Positions 31,501 through 39,572 of a stretch of DNA of 39,572 bases are shown here, in pieces; position 1 is the first letter of the stretch; each line of letters opens with the position of its first letter. Under the pieces are notes generated by a model. The model saw only the letters and a list, made by a program, of their open reading frames with translations. It was not told where the DNA came from and made no database searches. Source of the DNA: Halicephalobus mephisto. Lineage: Eukaryota; Nematoda; Chromadorea; Rhabditida; Panagrolaimidae. The stretch is taken from assembly GCA_009193035.1 (NCBI GenBank), contig SWDT01000220.1, forward strand, positions 1-39,572, read 5' to 3'. A program made the position numbers and the translations under genes.

Positions 31501-34500
31501 TGGCCAACCGGTCATTCAGTTGAATTTCGATTTGGCGGAAGCTTCGATCATCCGTCGAGTCCGAAAACAAGTAACCAAAGCGAATAAAACAGTAATCGAC
31601 TGCGGAAACCTTGTTTGCTCAAAAGACGATAAACTAATACGATTAACCACTTAACACTCTCGAAAAACCGTTAAACGATCGCCCCAGGGTTTCAGGAAGA
31701 GTGTAATACTATCAAAACTTGCATCCATCCGTACAGTATCCCACTTATTGAATCCACTCAAAAAATCCTCATGAATATTTTTCCTTTTGTCGTCGTTTAA
31801 AAAGATTTTCATTTTTCATGTTTTTATGGAAAATTCAGTGCCGATGGCCTCATTTTTGCTTGAGGAAAATAAATCGAAACATGACCGAAAAATGCCAAAG
31901 GAAAAATTCAAAAATAAAAATTTCAAATAATTCTGAAATTTTCCAGAATAATCAATTTACGTTTTTTTGGACATAGTTCGGGATTTCTCAGACTAAGATG
32001 GGATTTTTGTAGATTAATATGAAATTTTCCAAAACCTATATTTAGTTTAGGTTTTATTTTAGTACATTATTTAAATTATTTTCTAATCATTCAGGATCCT
32101 AGATTTAAAGTGTTTAGATTGGTTTAAAGTTCCCCAAACTAGTCTGGAACCTTCCAAACCAAAACAAGGACTATTTTGATAACTTTTTCAACTTCTTATT
32201 TAGGTCCTATTTCACTGGATTAGAATCTTCTAGATTATTCCTTGGTCATTTGAGATTTTCGATTTAAAGTTCTTAGAGTACTCTAAGCCATTCCAGAACT
32301 GATTTAAGATGTTTTATATCAAGTCGAGATCTTCTAGGTTATCCCGTGATCACGTCAGACTCACACACCCCTAATTTAGGTCCTATTTTACTGGACAAAC
32401 ACCTTCCAGCTCGTCCACTACCCATTCCACATCACATGTTCTGCCATAAATCCTATTAAACAATACCTAGATCTCCCAAGACCAGCCTAAGGGAATGTAG
32501 AACCTAATCCTCATAATCTGTAGGAAATCCGTCAAATTCTTTTTCAATTCTACCCCACAAGACAATATAATTTCATACACTTATAACTTTTTCCGAGGAC
32601 TGAACGAAGATTATAAAAATTTTAACAACAGTGAAAAATAAAGAACCGATATAGATCGGGAGAACATGAAAGAACTCATGGTGAGAAAACCCTTCGCATC
32701 GAGTTACAAGAAGCTTGATGTCCCGTTAAAAAACCCTCCGAAAAATAAAAAAATGATTTTCTCAAAGAACGACAAAAAATAAGCTAGCTGACATTCGAGA
32801 ATGTTCAAAAAATAACAATTCGCAGACAATACAATTCAAAAAACAAAAAAATTTAATTTAAATTATTTTTAAAAAATCGAGAATTTAAAAAAATTAAAAC
32901 GATAGCAATCGGTCAGAGCTGATACTTAAAGTAAACAAAGTTGTTCAAGAAAACATTTTTCGGTTCTGAAAATGAACGAACTAGAGTACTTTGGAATGTA
33001 GACAGGAAACAAGACGGATTCATTCAGTACATGAACTAGTTCGACAAAACTAAACTTGAGACACAAATAACATGGATTTACTGCATGAATGAATCCCAAA
33101 AGTTTAGGATTACAGTAAGAAGTAAAATTTATTTGATTAATATATACATAATTCTGAAGATTCAGGGATTTAGTCAAGAAATAAGGAAAATTCATTCAGT
33201 ACATGAACTAGTTCGAGAAAACTAAACTTGAAACAAAAATAACATGGATTTACTAAATCAACTACTTCCGAAAGTTTGGAATTTCAGTAAGAAGTAAAAC
33301 TGATTTGATCAATATATGCATAGTTCTGAAGATTCAGGGATTTAGTCAAGAAATAAGGAAAATTCATCCAGTACATGAACTAGTTGGAAAAAACCAAACT
33401 TGAGACAAAAATAACAAATTTACTGCAGGTATAAATCCCAAAAGTTTGGAATTTCAGTAAGAAGTAAAATTTATTTGATCAATATATACATAATTCTGAA
33501 GATGTAGGGATTTAGTCAAGAAATAAGGAAAATTCATCCAGTACATGAACTACTTCGACAAAACTAAACTTGAAACAAAAATAACATGGATTTACTAAAT
33601 CAACTACTTTCGAAAGTTTAGGATTACAGTAAGAAGTAAAACGGACTCAATAAATATATAAATAGTTCTGAAGATTGAGGAATATAGTAACAAGTAAAAC
33701 TGAGTCATTTAGTATATGAAGTAATTTGAAAATTTTAGGAATTTAAGTAAGAAAAAAAACTGACTCATTCAGTTATGAACCAGCTCGAGAAGACTAAACA
33801 AAAAACAAAACACATTTACTGAATGAAATAATTTCAAAAATTTATGATTAAAATAGGGCGTAAAATTGATTAATTTAATATATAAATTAATCCTAAAAAT
33901 TTACAATTATTATAAAAAATAAAAATTATTCAATAAGTATATAAATAAATTCGAAAACTTCACAGTTCATGTGAAAAGTAAAATTGATTAATTTGATATA
34001 TAACTAAAACAAAAATTTACAATTATTATAAAAACAAAAATGATTCAATAAATATATAAATAAATTCGAAAACTTCACAGTTCATGTGAAAAGTAAAATT
34101 GATTAATTTAATATATAAATTAATTCGGAAAATTTAGCATCGATGTAGGAAACAAGATTTATTTAATAAACTAATTTCGAAAATTTACAATTGAAAAAGG
34201 AAGTTGGTTTATTAAATATAAACCAATCCTAAAATTTTTGAAATTTTGTAAGACCAAAGCTGTCAGTATATAAACTAGCTCGAGAAGATTAGGGTTGGAG
34301 TAAAAAAAGATTGATTTACTTAATAAATTAACTAGTTTCAGAAATTTAGGATTAAATTCGAAAAAATCGATTCATTTAGTATGTGAATTAATTCGGAAAT
34401 TTTAGGCTTGGGATTCTAGAGAAGACCGATTTAGTTACTGTATGATGTACTTCAAAAAGTTAAGGTACTAGAAAATACTGATTTAGTTACTTTATGATGT

Positions 34501-35480
34501 GATGCTAACATATTAGGGTTGGGGTTCCAGAAAAGACCGATTTAGTTGCTTAATGAAATTAATCGAAATTTTAGGATTGAGATTCTAGAGAAAATCAGTT
34601 TAATTATTTAATGAAGTAATTAAAAAATAATGAAGTTTTAAAAAGATTTATTTAGTTATTTAATGAAATAAATCAAAAATTTAAGAATTAAGATTTTAGA
34701 AAAAACTTATTTCGTTATCTGATGAAATAATTAAAAAATAATGAAGTTTTAAAAAGATTTATTTAGTTATTTAATGAAATAAATCAAAAACTTAAGAATT
34801 AGGATTTTAGAAAAGACATATTTCATTATCTGATGAAGTAATTAAAAAATAATGAAGTTTTAAAAAGATTTATTTAGTTATTTAATGAAATAAATCAAAA
34901 ATTTAAAGATTAGGATTCCAGAGAAAATAAGTTTAATTATTTAATGAAATAAATCAAAAATTTAAGAATTAGGATTTTAGAAAAGACATATTTCATTATC
35001 TGATGAAATAATTAAAAAATAATGAAGTTTAAAAAAGATTTATTTAGTTATTTAATGAAATAAATCAAAATTTAAAGATTAGGATTTTGGAAAAGACATA
35101 TTTCATTATCTGATGAAGTAATTGAAGAATAATGAAGTTTTAAAAATATTTATCTAGTTATTTAATGAAATAAATCAAAAATTTAAGAATTAGGATTTTA
35201 GAAAAGAAAGATCCCCTTACAAAATTGACTAACTTAAATATTTTGAAACTAGAATTTGAAAAAAATCAATTTTCTCGCCAAATTAACTACTTTTAACATT
35301 TTTGAACTGCGATTTCAAATAAGACCAATTGACTCACCAACGACGTCTAATAGAAGCGAATCGGGGCTTCCCATCGTGAATTAAAGCTTGATGAAGAACC
35401 CCATTAATATTTCCAACAATCAAATCGTCTTTAGGACCGTAGATTCCCTCTACCCAATTTCCGACAGCAAATTTCAACAT
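28567..35480 (-). CDS. Candidate 5' exons of the phosphatase gene
   Basis: Three segments match in phase with each other and with the exon at 27197. Segment 35480-35338 starts with AAAAATG (a good nematode start context), encodes MLKFAVGNWVEGIYGP and ends at a GTGAGT donor in phase 2. Segment 31366-30943 begins after TTTTTCAG with the one base needed (TG + T, Cys), is Ser/Asn/Thr-rich and ends at GTGAG in phase 0. Segment 28755 starts after GGCTTCAG in phase 0 and ends at 28567 or 28351. Together they would add a Ser-rich N-terminus of about 250 residues without a FERM domain. The first segment is not a family I recognise. The first two could instead be a separate gene upstream of the phosphatase. 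Confidence 0.45.
28880..29130. repeat. AT-rich tandem repeat
   Basis: Repeated units of TTTTTTAAATATAAAAA with AATTAAAC spacers, period about 37. No coding signal. Confidence 0.6.
29230..29435 (+). CDS. Candidate two-exon 3' end of a plus-strand gene
   Basis: Exon segment about 29230-29319 ends at GTAAGC. A 49-nt intron ends with TTCTCTTGCAG, and the second segment 29369-29435 stays in phase (AA + G) to a TGA. The joined frame reads LKSVCSVRAKYTSQRTKLQV and ends in VFYYPSP. Both splice sites are strong and the intron length is typical here. No ATG is present, so an upstream exon would be needed. It lies in an intron of the phosphatase gene, on the opposite strand. No family recognised. Confidence 0.35.
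29460..29590. repeat. 43-bp AT-rich tandem repeat
   Basis: Three copies of a unit with AAAAATTATTTTTAGA and GATAATTTT words. No coding signal. Confidence 0.6.
29715..29918. repeat. Dispersed purine/pyrimidine foldback repeat, copy 2
   Basis: Nearly the same as copy 1 over 29775-29910, in the same orientation: purine tract, GAGTCGATTCTTGTGACTGCC, then CTCTCTCCCC and TTTCCCGCCAA (29896-29906). It starts after AGGTAAAA, like the others. Confidence 0.75.
30144..30262. repeat. Dispersed repeat, copy 3 (short)
   Basis: TTTAGGTAAAAGAGCGAGC, a shorter purine tract, GAGTCGATTTGG, GCCGTATTTACC, a pyrimidine arm and TTTCGCGGAAATTTAAAAA. It keeps the order of blocks but is diverged. Confidence 0.6.
30426..30526. 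repeat. Dispersed repeat, copy 4 (short)
   Basis: TTTTAGGTAAAAGG, GTCGGTCTTGG, GCCAGATTTACC and TTGGCGGGAATTC (30507-30519). Same block order, purine arm nearly lost. Confidence 0.5.
33015..33720. repeat. 172-bp tandem array
   Basis: Four good copies and a decaying fifth. The marker CATTCAGTAC/CATCCAGTAC recurs at 33021, 33193, 33365 and 33535, a period of 170-172. Each unit includes ACATGAACTAGTTCG, AACATGGATTTACT and GGGATTTAGTCAAGAAATAAGG-like words. Confidence 0.85.
33890..34130. repeat. 115-bp tandem duplication
   Basis: CACAGTTCATGTGAAAAG occurs at 33961 and 34076 with matching flanks. It appears related in style to the array before it. Confidence 0.65.
34600..35210. repeat. 111-bp tandem array
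   Basis: The word ATTAAAAAATAATGAAG starts at 34619, 34730, 34841 and 35011, with a variant at 35121. Spacings are 111, 111, 170 and 110. The 170 gap carries a partial extra unit. Confidence 0.8.
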
Positions 35481-35514
35481 TTTTAAAATAAAAAATAATA
35501 GTCACGAAACCTCT

Positions 35515-35840
35515 AAAAATAATAGTTTCAAAAATTCAAAAAAAAACAATTCCGAAAATTTAAAAAATAATAATTTTTGAAAATTCTAAAAGTAGTTTTT
35601 GAAATTTTTAAAAATAATGATTTTCGAAGTTTTTAAAAATAATAATTTTCGAAGTTTTTAAAAATAATGATTTTCGAAAATTCTCAAAAATAATAGTTTT
35701 CGAAAATTCTAAAAGTAGTTTTTGAAATTTCCAAAAATAATAATTTTCAAAATTCTTAAAAATAATAATTTTCGAAATTTTTAAAAATAATAGTTTTCGA
35801 AGTTTTTAAATATAATAGTTTTCGAAATTTCTGTCGATTC
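35515..35840. repeat. Short AT-rich tandem repeat upstream of the 35480 start
   Basis: Ten or more units of AAAAATAATAGTTTTCGAAATTTT-like sequence (words AAAATAAT and TTTTCGAA), period about 27-31. No coding signal. Confidence 0.65.
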
Positions 35841-36057
35841 TAATACCGGCAGGTGTTTCTATACGATGGGGTACAATCCTTTCCACACCTTCTGAACAAT
35901 TGTTAAAATTTCTTTTTTAAGGAAAAACTGACAATATTCAACGTAACAGGTGGCTAGAAAATCTTTCAATAAAAATTTCCTTCGACATTTGTTGAAAAAC
36001 GATCCGGAGATAGATTTCAGAAATCCTTAAAAATTACACAATAATAAGAATAAGTAG

Positions 36058-36257
36058 CTATTCTTCCGAGTTCTGAATTGAAGGATGAGCGCCCACTTGA
36101 ACAACCAACGACACCTGAGGCAATTGTTCTGGCTTTAGATTGTCCAAAAAAAGTCCAGAACCCCTTTGGCTATCGACAGCCGCGGAAATTAAATATGTTC
36201 TTTAAAATCCGAGATGTCCTTCGATCAATCGAACAAGCAACAACTGATTGTTTTTAA
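36058..36257. other. GC-richer island open on both strands
   Basis: On the plus strand 65 codons are open from an AGTAG acceptor-like site to TAA (36255-36257), including PTTPEAIVLALDCPKK. On the minus strand 47 codons are open to TAG at 36060-36058, including ISAAVDSQRGSGLFLDN. One of these is probably an exon, but I cannot decide which; both lack a clear partner. Confidence 0.3.
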
Positions 36258-36571
36258 AAACATGAAAATTTCCAAAATCAAAAAAATTCGAAAATCAAAA
36301 AAATTCAAAAAAATCAAAAATTTTCAAAAATTCAAAAAAATCAAAAATTTCTAAAAATCAAAAAATTTTAAATTTAAAAATTTTCAAAATTTAGAAAATC
36401 AAAAATTTTCGAATTTTTTTTTAAATTTTAAATTTTCAAGATTTTTAAAAACAAAGAATTTCGGAATTGAAATTTTTAGAAATATAGACTTTTAAAAATG
36501 ACAAGCGGTATTAATCATTTTTGGACTAATTCCAGAATAATCCCTAAAAATTTTTAAAATTTAAAAAAAAT

Positions 36572-37593
36572 TTACATTGATTTTTCGTTGGAATTTGGTT
36601 TTTTTTCTTTGGAAAATAATTTTTTAAAATGACAACAGATGATTGGCAATAAGCAGAGGGATTTGGATTTATCTCCTCCTTCATCAGAATTCGTCCCAGG
36701 AGCCGCAGGAGATGTCTCCGTCATCCTCAGGGACCAGCTAAATTTAAATAATCATGTTATTGTAAAATTTTAAAATCACAAAAATTTAAAAATAAACAAA
36801 TTAAAAATTTTCTCGACACGAATTTTAAAAATTTCCAAAAGATGTAAGAAATTCCACAGGATTCTGGAAGAATTCAGTTCAGATTTTAGATAATCAGAAA
36901 ATTTCGAAATTTTATTGGATTTTGGAAGATTCTAAAATTTTAAAAAAATTCTAGAAAAATTCAGAAGCTTATGTTAGGTTCTGGAGGTTTCTGAAATCTT
37001 CCATAAAATTCTATAAAATTTCAGAATCTTTTATAAAATTCTGAAAAATTTCAGAATCCTCTTTAGTTTTCGAAAACTCTTGAAATCTTCCATAAAATTT
37101 CAGAATCCTTTATAAAATTCTGAAAAACTTCAGAATCTCTTTTAGTTTCTAGAAAATTCCTGAAATTTTTCGCAAAATTCTATAAAATTTCAGAATCTTT
37201 CATAAATTTTCCAAAAATTCCAGAATCTTCTATTGAATTTCCAAAGTTTCTAAACTTATAAAATTCTAGAATCCTCCAGGAGCTTCTGAAAAGCTCTAAA
37301 ATCTTCGAAATTTTAAAAGTTGCAATTTGATTTTTGAAAATTCAAAAATTTTTCGACATAATTTTAAAAATAACAAAAATGAAAAAAAAACAATATTTCG
37401 GAAAAATTTTTAAAATAAAAACGTAAATTTTTTTAAAAATAAAATAATAAAGTTAAATCTAAGAAAAATCTCTAAAATAGATTTCTTACTGGTTTTTTGC
37501 ATTTCTTGGAAATTTGACAATCTGACAGCTCATTAGCTGTTCGATTGTCCGCGGTCCGAGCAATGTCAAAGAATCATGTCGACCTAGACACGT
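36572..37593 (-). CDS. Candidate two-exon gene fragment
   Basis: Segment 37593-37490 lies between AAATAAG and a GTAAGA donor, reads CLGRHDSLTLLGPRTIEQLM onward and has only one open frame. Segment 36737-36572 follows an AATTTAG acceptor; the phase-2 join (CA + C) leads through MTETSPAAPGTNSDEGG to a TAA. The second segment is open in other frames too, so the join is not certain. The 5' end was not found. No family recognised. Confidence 0.35.
36835..37330. repeat. Degenerate repeat of TTCAGAATC / TTCTAGAA words
   Basis: Units near 37015, 37096 and 37180 share ATTTCAGAATC, TATAAAATTCTG and a GAAAACTCTTGAAAT-like tail, period about 80. The same vocabulary appears in other non-coding parts of the window. 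It overlaps the intron of the candidate gene 36572-37593. Confidence 0.55.
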
Positions 37594-37869
37594 CTTATTT
37601 ACGAAAATCAAAAATAACTTTTACATTCAAAAAATTCATATCTGGAAAATTAAAAATAATCGATAAAAATAAATTTTCAAATTTAAAAAAAAATAAATTT
37701 TTAAATTAAAAAAAATAAAAAATAAATTTTCAAATTAAAAAAAATCACATTTTGTAAAAATAAAGAAATTTATAATTTTCTAAATTTTTAAAATCATAAA
37801 AATTTAAAATTAAAAAATAAATCTTAATTTTAGGAAATTTTAAAGATTTTAAAAATAAAAATAAAATTT

Positions 37870-38110
37870 TCTAAAATCAAAAAATAAATTTAAATAAAAT
37901 TTAAATTTTCTAAAATCGATAAAAAATAAAAAATCAATAAAAATAAATTTAAATAAATTTAAATAAAATTTTAATTTTCTAAAATCGATAAAAAATAAAA
38001 AATCAATAAAAATAAATTTAAATAAATTTAAATAAAATTTTAATTTTCTAAAATCGATAAAAAATAAAAAATCAATAAAAATAAATTTAAATAAATTTAA
38101 ATAAAATTTA
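37870..38110. repeat. 69-bp tandem array
   Basis: CTAAAATCGAT starts at 37910, 37979 and 38048, exactly 69 apart. The units are nearly identical AT-rich sequence. Confidence 0.85.
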
Positions 38111-38399
38111 AATTCGAAAAAATCATATTCGATGAAAAAATTTCAAAAAAATATTCGGCAAAATCAATTTTTTAAAAAAGTAGATCAAAGCGGGAAATCC
38201 ATACAAGAGATCAAAAAAAATTTTTTTAATTTTTCATTTGGATTTTTTGTGACGGATCGCCTTTTCCGGTCATTGTTATTCAGTCCGTCATTGAACTATT
38301 TGAAGCGAAAAAAGAACAACCAATGTTCGAGAGTCAACCTCGATTAAATCAAAAAAAATTCGATAATCAAGGTTAAAACTTCCTCGTGAAATTTTTCTT

Positions 38400-38660
38400 T
38401 TTAAATTTATTATAAAAATTTAATTTCAATAAAAATCTTCAAATTAATTTTTTTTTAAATTTGAATAAAAATATTTAAAATTTAAAAGATTTAATTTCAA
38501 TAAAAATCTTCAAATTAATTTTTTTTAAATTTGAATAAAAATATTCAAAATTTTAAAAACCTTCAAATTAATTTTTTTTAAATTTGAATAAAAATATTCA
38601 AAATTTTAAAAATCTTCAAATTAATTTTTTTATTTTAATAAAAATATTCAAAATTTTAAA
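38400..38660. repeat. AT-rich tandem repeat
   Basis: Four or so units of CTTCAAATTAATTTTTTT with AAATTTGAATAAAAATATT, period about 55-80. No coding signal. Confidence 0.6.
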
Positions 38661-38764
38661 AAGTTAATTTTAATAAAAATTTTTCACTTTTAGCGTGAAT
38701 CTTGAAATTTAAAAAATAAAAATTTTAATAAAATAATTTTGACATAAATTTTTAAAATTATAAA

Positions 38765-38890
38765 AAAAGTACGAGGAAGTAGGGACAGCGCGAGTCGATA
38801 TCGGTGGTGAATTGCCAAATTTATTGTTTTTTTAATTTTTTCTTCTTCTTTTTTTTCTTTTTCTGCGAAAAGTTATAAATTAAGAAAAAA
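38765..38890. repeat. Dispersed repeat, copy 5 (diverged)
   Basis: AAGTACGAGGAAGTAGGGA, CGAGTCGATATCGG, TTGCCAAATTTATTG, then a pyrimidine arm and TTCTGCGAAAAG. The block order follows copies 1-4. Short derivatives (GCCAAATTTATTTTT then TTTTTCGCAG) follow at 38970-39110. Confidence 0.45.
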
Positions 38891-39309
38891 ATCATGATTA
38901 AAAAAAATTAAAAATCAATAATTTTATAAATTTATTTCGAAATTAAAAAATAAATTTCAATTTAAAAATGCCAAATTTATTTTTTTTAATATTTTTAATT
39001 TTTCGCAGAAATTTAAAAAATTTAAAAATTATTTTAAAAACGTAAATTTTGATTTCGAAAAATGTTAAATTTATTTTTTTAGAGATTCTTTATTTTTCGC
39101 AGGAATTTAAAAATTGTTTAAAAAATTATAAAAATTGTTTTAAAAATTTGAAAAAATTATAAAAATTATTTTAAAAATTTGAAAAAATTAAACTTGTTTT
39201 TGGCCAAAAACCGAGGTTGTTGATCTCGGATAACAATCGTTGAGAAAAAAACGAAGAAATTTGAGCTGCAAAACCGGTAAGAATTTTCGAAGATGAATTT
39301 GTAAATAAA

Positions 39310-39572
39310 TAATGGAAAAAAAGCAATTTTACTATAAAAATTAATTTTGAAAAAAAAATAATTTTAGTATAAAAATTAATTTTTAAAAAAAAAAGTTATT
39401 TTACTATGAAAATTAATTTTTAAAAAAAATTATTTTAATATGAAAAATAATTTAAAAAAAAAAGTAATTTTAGTATGAAAATTAATTTTGAAAAAAAAGT
39501 AATTTATTATGAAAATTAATTTTTAAAAAAAGTAATTTTACTATGAAAATTAATTTTAGAAAAAAAAGTTAT
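39310..39572. repeat. 34-36-bp AT-rich array at the right edge
   Basis: At least seven units of TTTTACTATGAAAATTAATTTT-like sequence (words TACTATGAAAATTAA and AAAAAAAGTAATTTTA), running off the edge. Confidence 0.8.

Larger units (their letters stand above)
31367..35337 (-). other. Four-kb intron-like stretch dominated by repeats
   Basis: If the candidate 5' exons are right, this is one 3971-nt intron. Apart from the tandem arrays listed separately, 31400-32900 holds degenerate words such as TTCTAGATTATTCC and GGTCCTATTT and no supported gene. No FERM-domain coding was found in it. Confidence 0.45.

Noticed and set aside
32926..33195. 89-codon minus-strand frame
   Set aside because: It lies in and beside the 172-bp tandem array and is broken in the other repeat copies.
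33015..35210. Retrotransposon or virus remnant as the source of the arrays
   Set aside because: No reverse transcriptase, integrase or capsid-like coding and no long terminal repeats are visible; simple tandem duplication explains them.
38132..38347. 71-codon plus-strand frame
   Set aside because: Low-complexity Lys/Phe/Asn start with no splice signals. The GC-richer second half is open on both strands, so neither direction is supported.
1..39572. tRNA, rRNA, CRISPR arrays, bacterial operons
   Set aside because: No cloverleaf or TTCGANTC box, no rRNA-like segment and no spaced short repeats of CRISPR type were seen; the tandem arrays have no unique spacers.

Overview
The window is nuclear DNA of a nematode. 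It is AT-rich, has many short introns (about 42-60 nt) with GTAAGT-type donors and TTTTCAG/TTTTAG acceptors, and has acceptor sites just before start codons, as expected for spliced-leader trans-splicing. The gene set also fits: a nematode chitin synthase, a divergent alpha-tubulin, a PTPN3/4-like PDZ phosphatase, an M16 peptidase of the C05D11.1/YOL098C type, a thaumatin-like protein and an adhesion-class 7TM receptor. I cannot name the species. All exon chains were built by hand from splice signals and reading phase.

Layout. 1-144 (-): first exons of a thaumatin-like secreted protein that runs off the left edge. 1151-1732 (-): an unrecognised 177-aa protein. 2712-5789 (-): a nine-exon, 902-aa adhesion-type seven-transmembrane receptor. 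7206-7487 (-): an unrecognised small ORF. 7622-10698 (-): a four-exon M16 metallopeptidase. 11306-14850: a decayed DNA transposon with terminal inverted repeats, a 6-bp flanking direct repeat and a broken minus-strand gene. 15540-23860 (+): alpha-tubulin in five exons. 17921-23358 (-): a complete ten-exon, 1349-aa chitin synthase lying wholly inside the 5.9-kb fourth intron of the tubulin gene. 24117-27197 (-): PDZ plus protein tyrosine phosphatase exons, with phase-compatible candidate 5' exons at 28567-28755, 30943-31366 and 35338-35480. 27200-39572 is mostly long AT-rich intronic or intergenic DNA full of tandem repeats, with a few GC-richer islands that may be exons.

How the parts relate. 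The most striking arrangement is the nested, antisense pair of tubulin and chitin synthase. The chitin synthase poly(A) signals lie 10-15 bases from the tubulin exon-4 splice donor, so the 3' end of one gene meets a splice site of the other. Tubulin and the phosphatase gene then converge, with stop codons 256 bp apart. A dispersed purine/pyrimidine repeat carrying a CCCGCCAA-type motif sits just upstream of tubulin and again several times in the phosphatase 5' introns. Many introns carry their own private tandem repeat.
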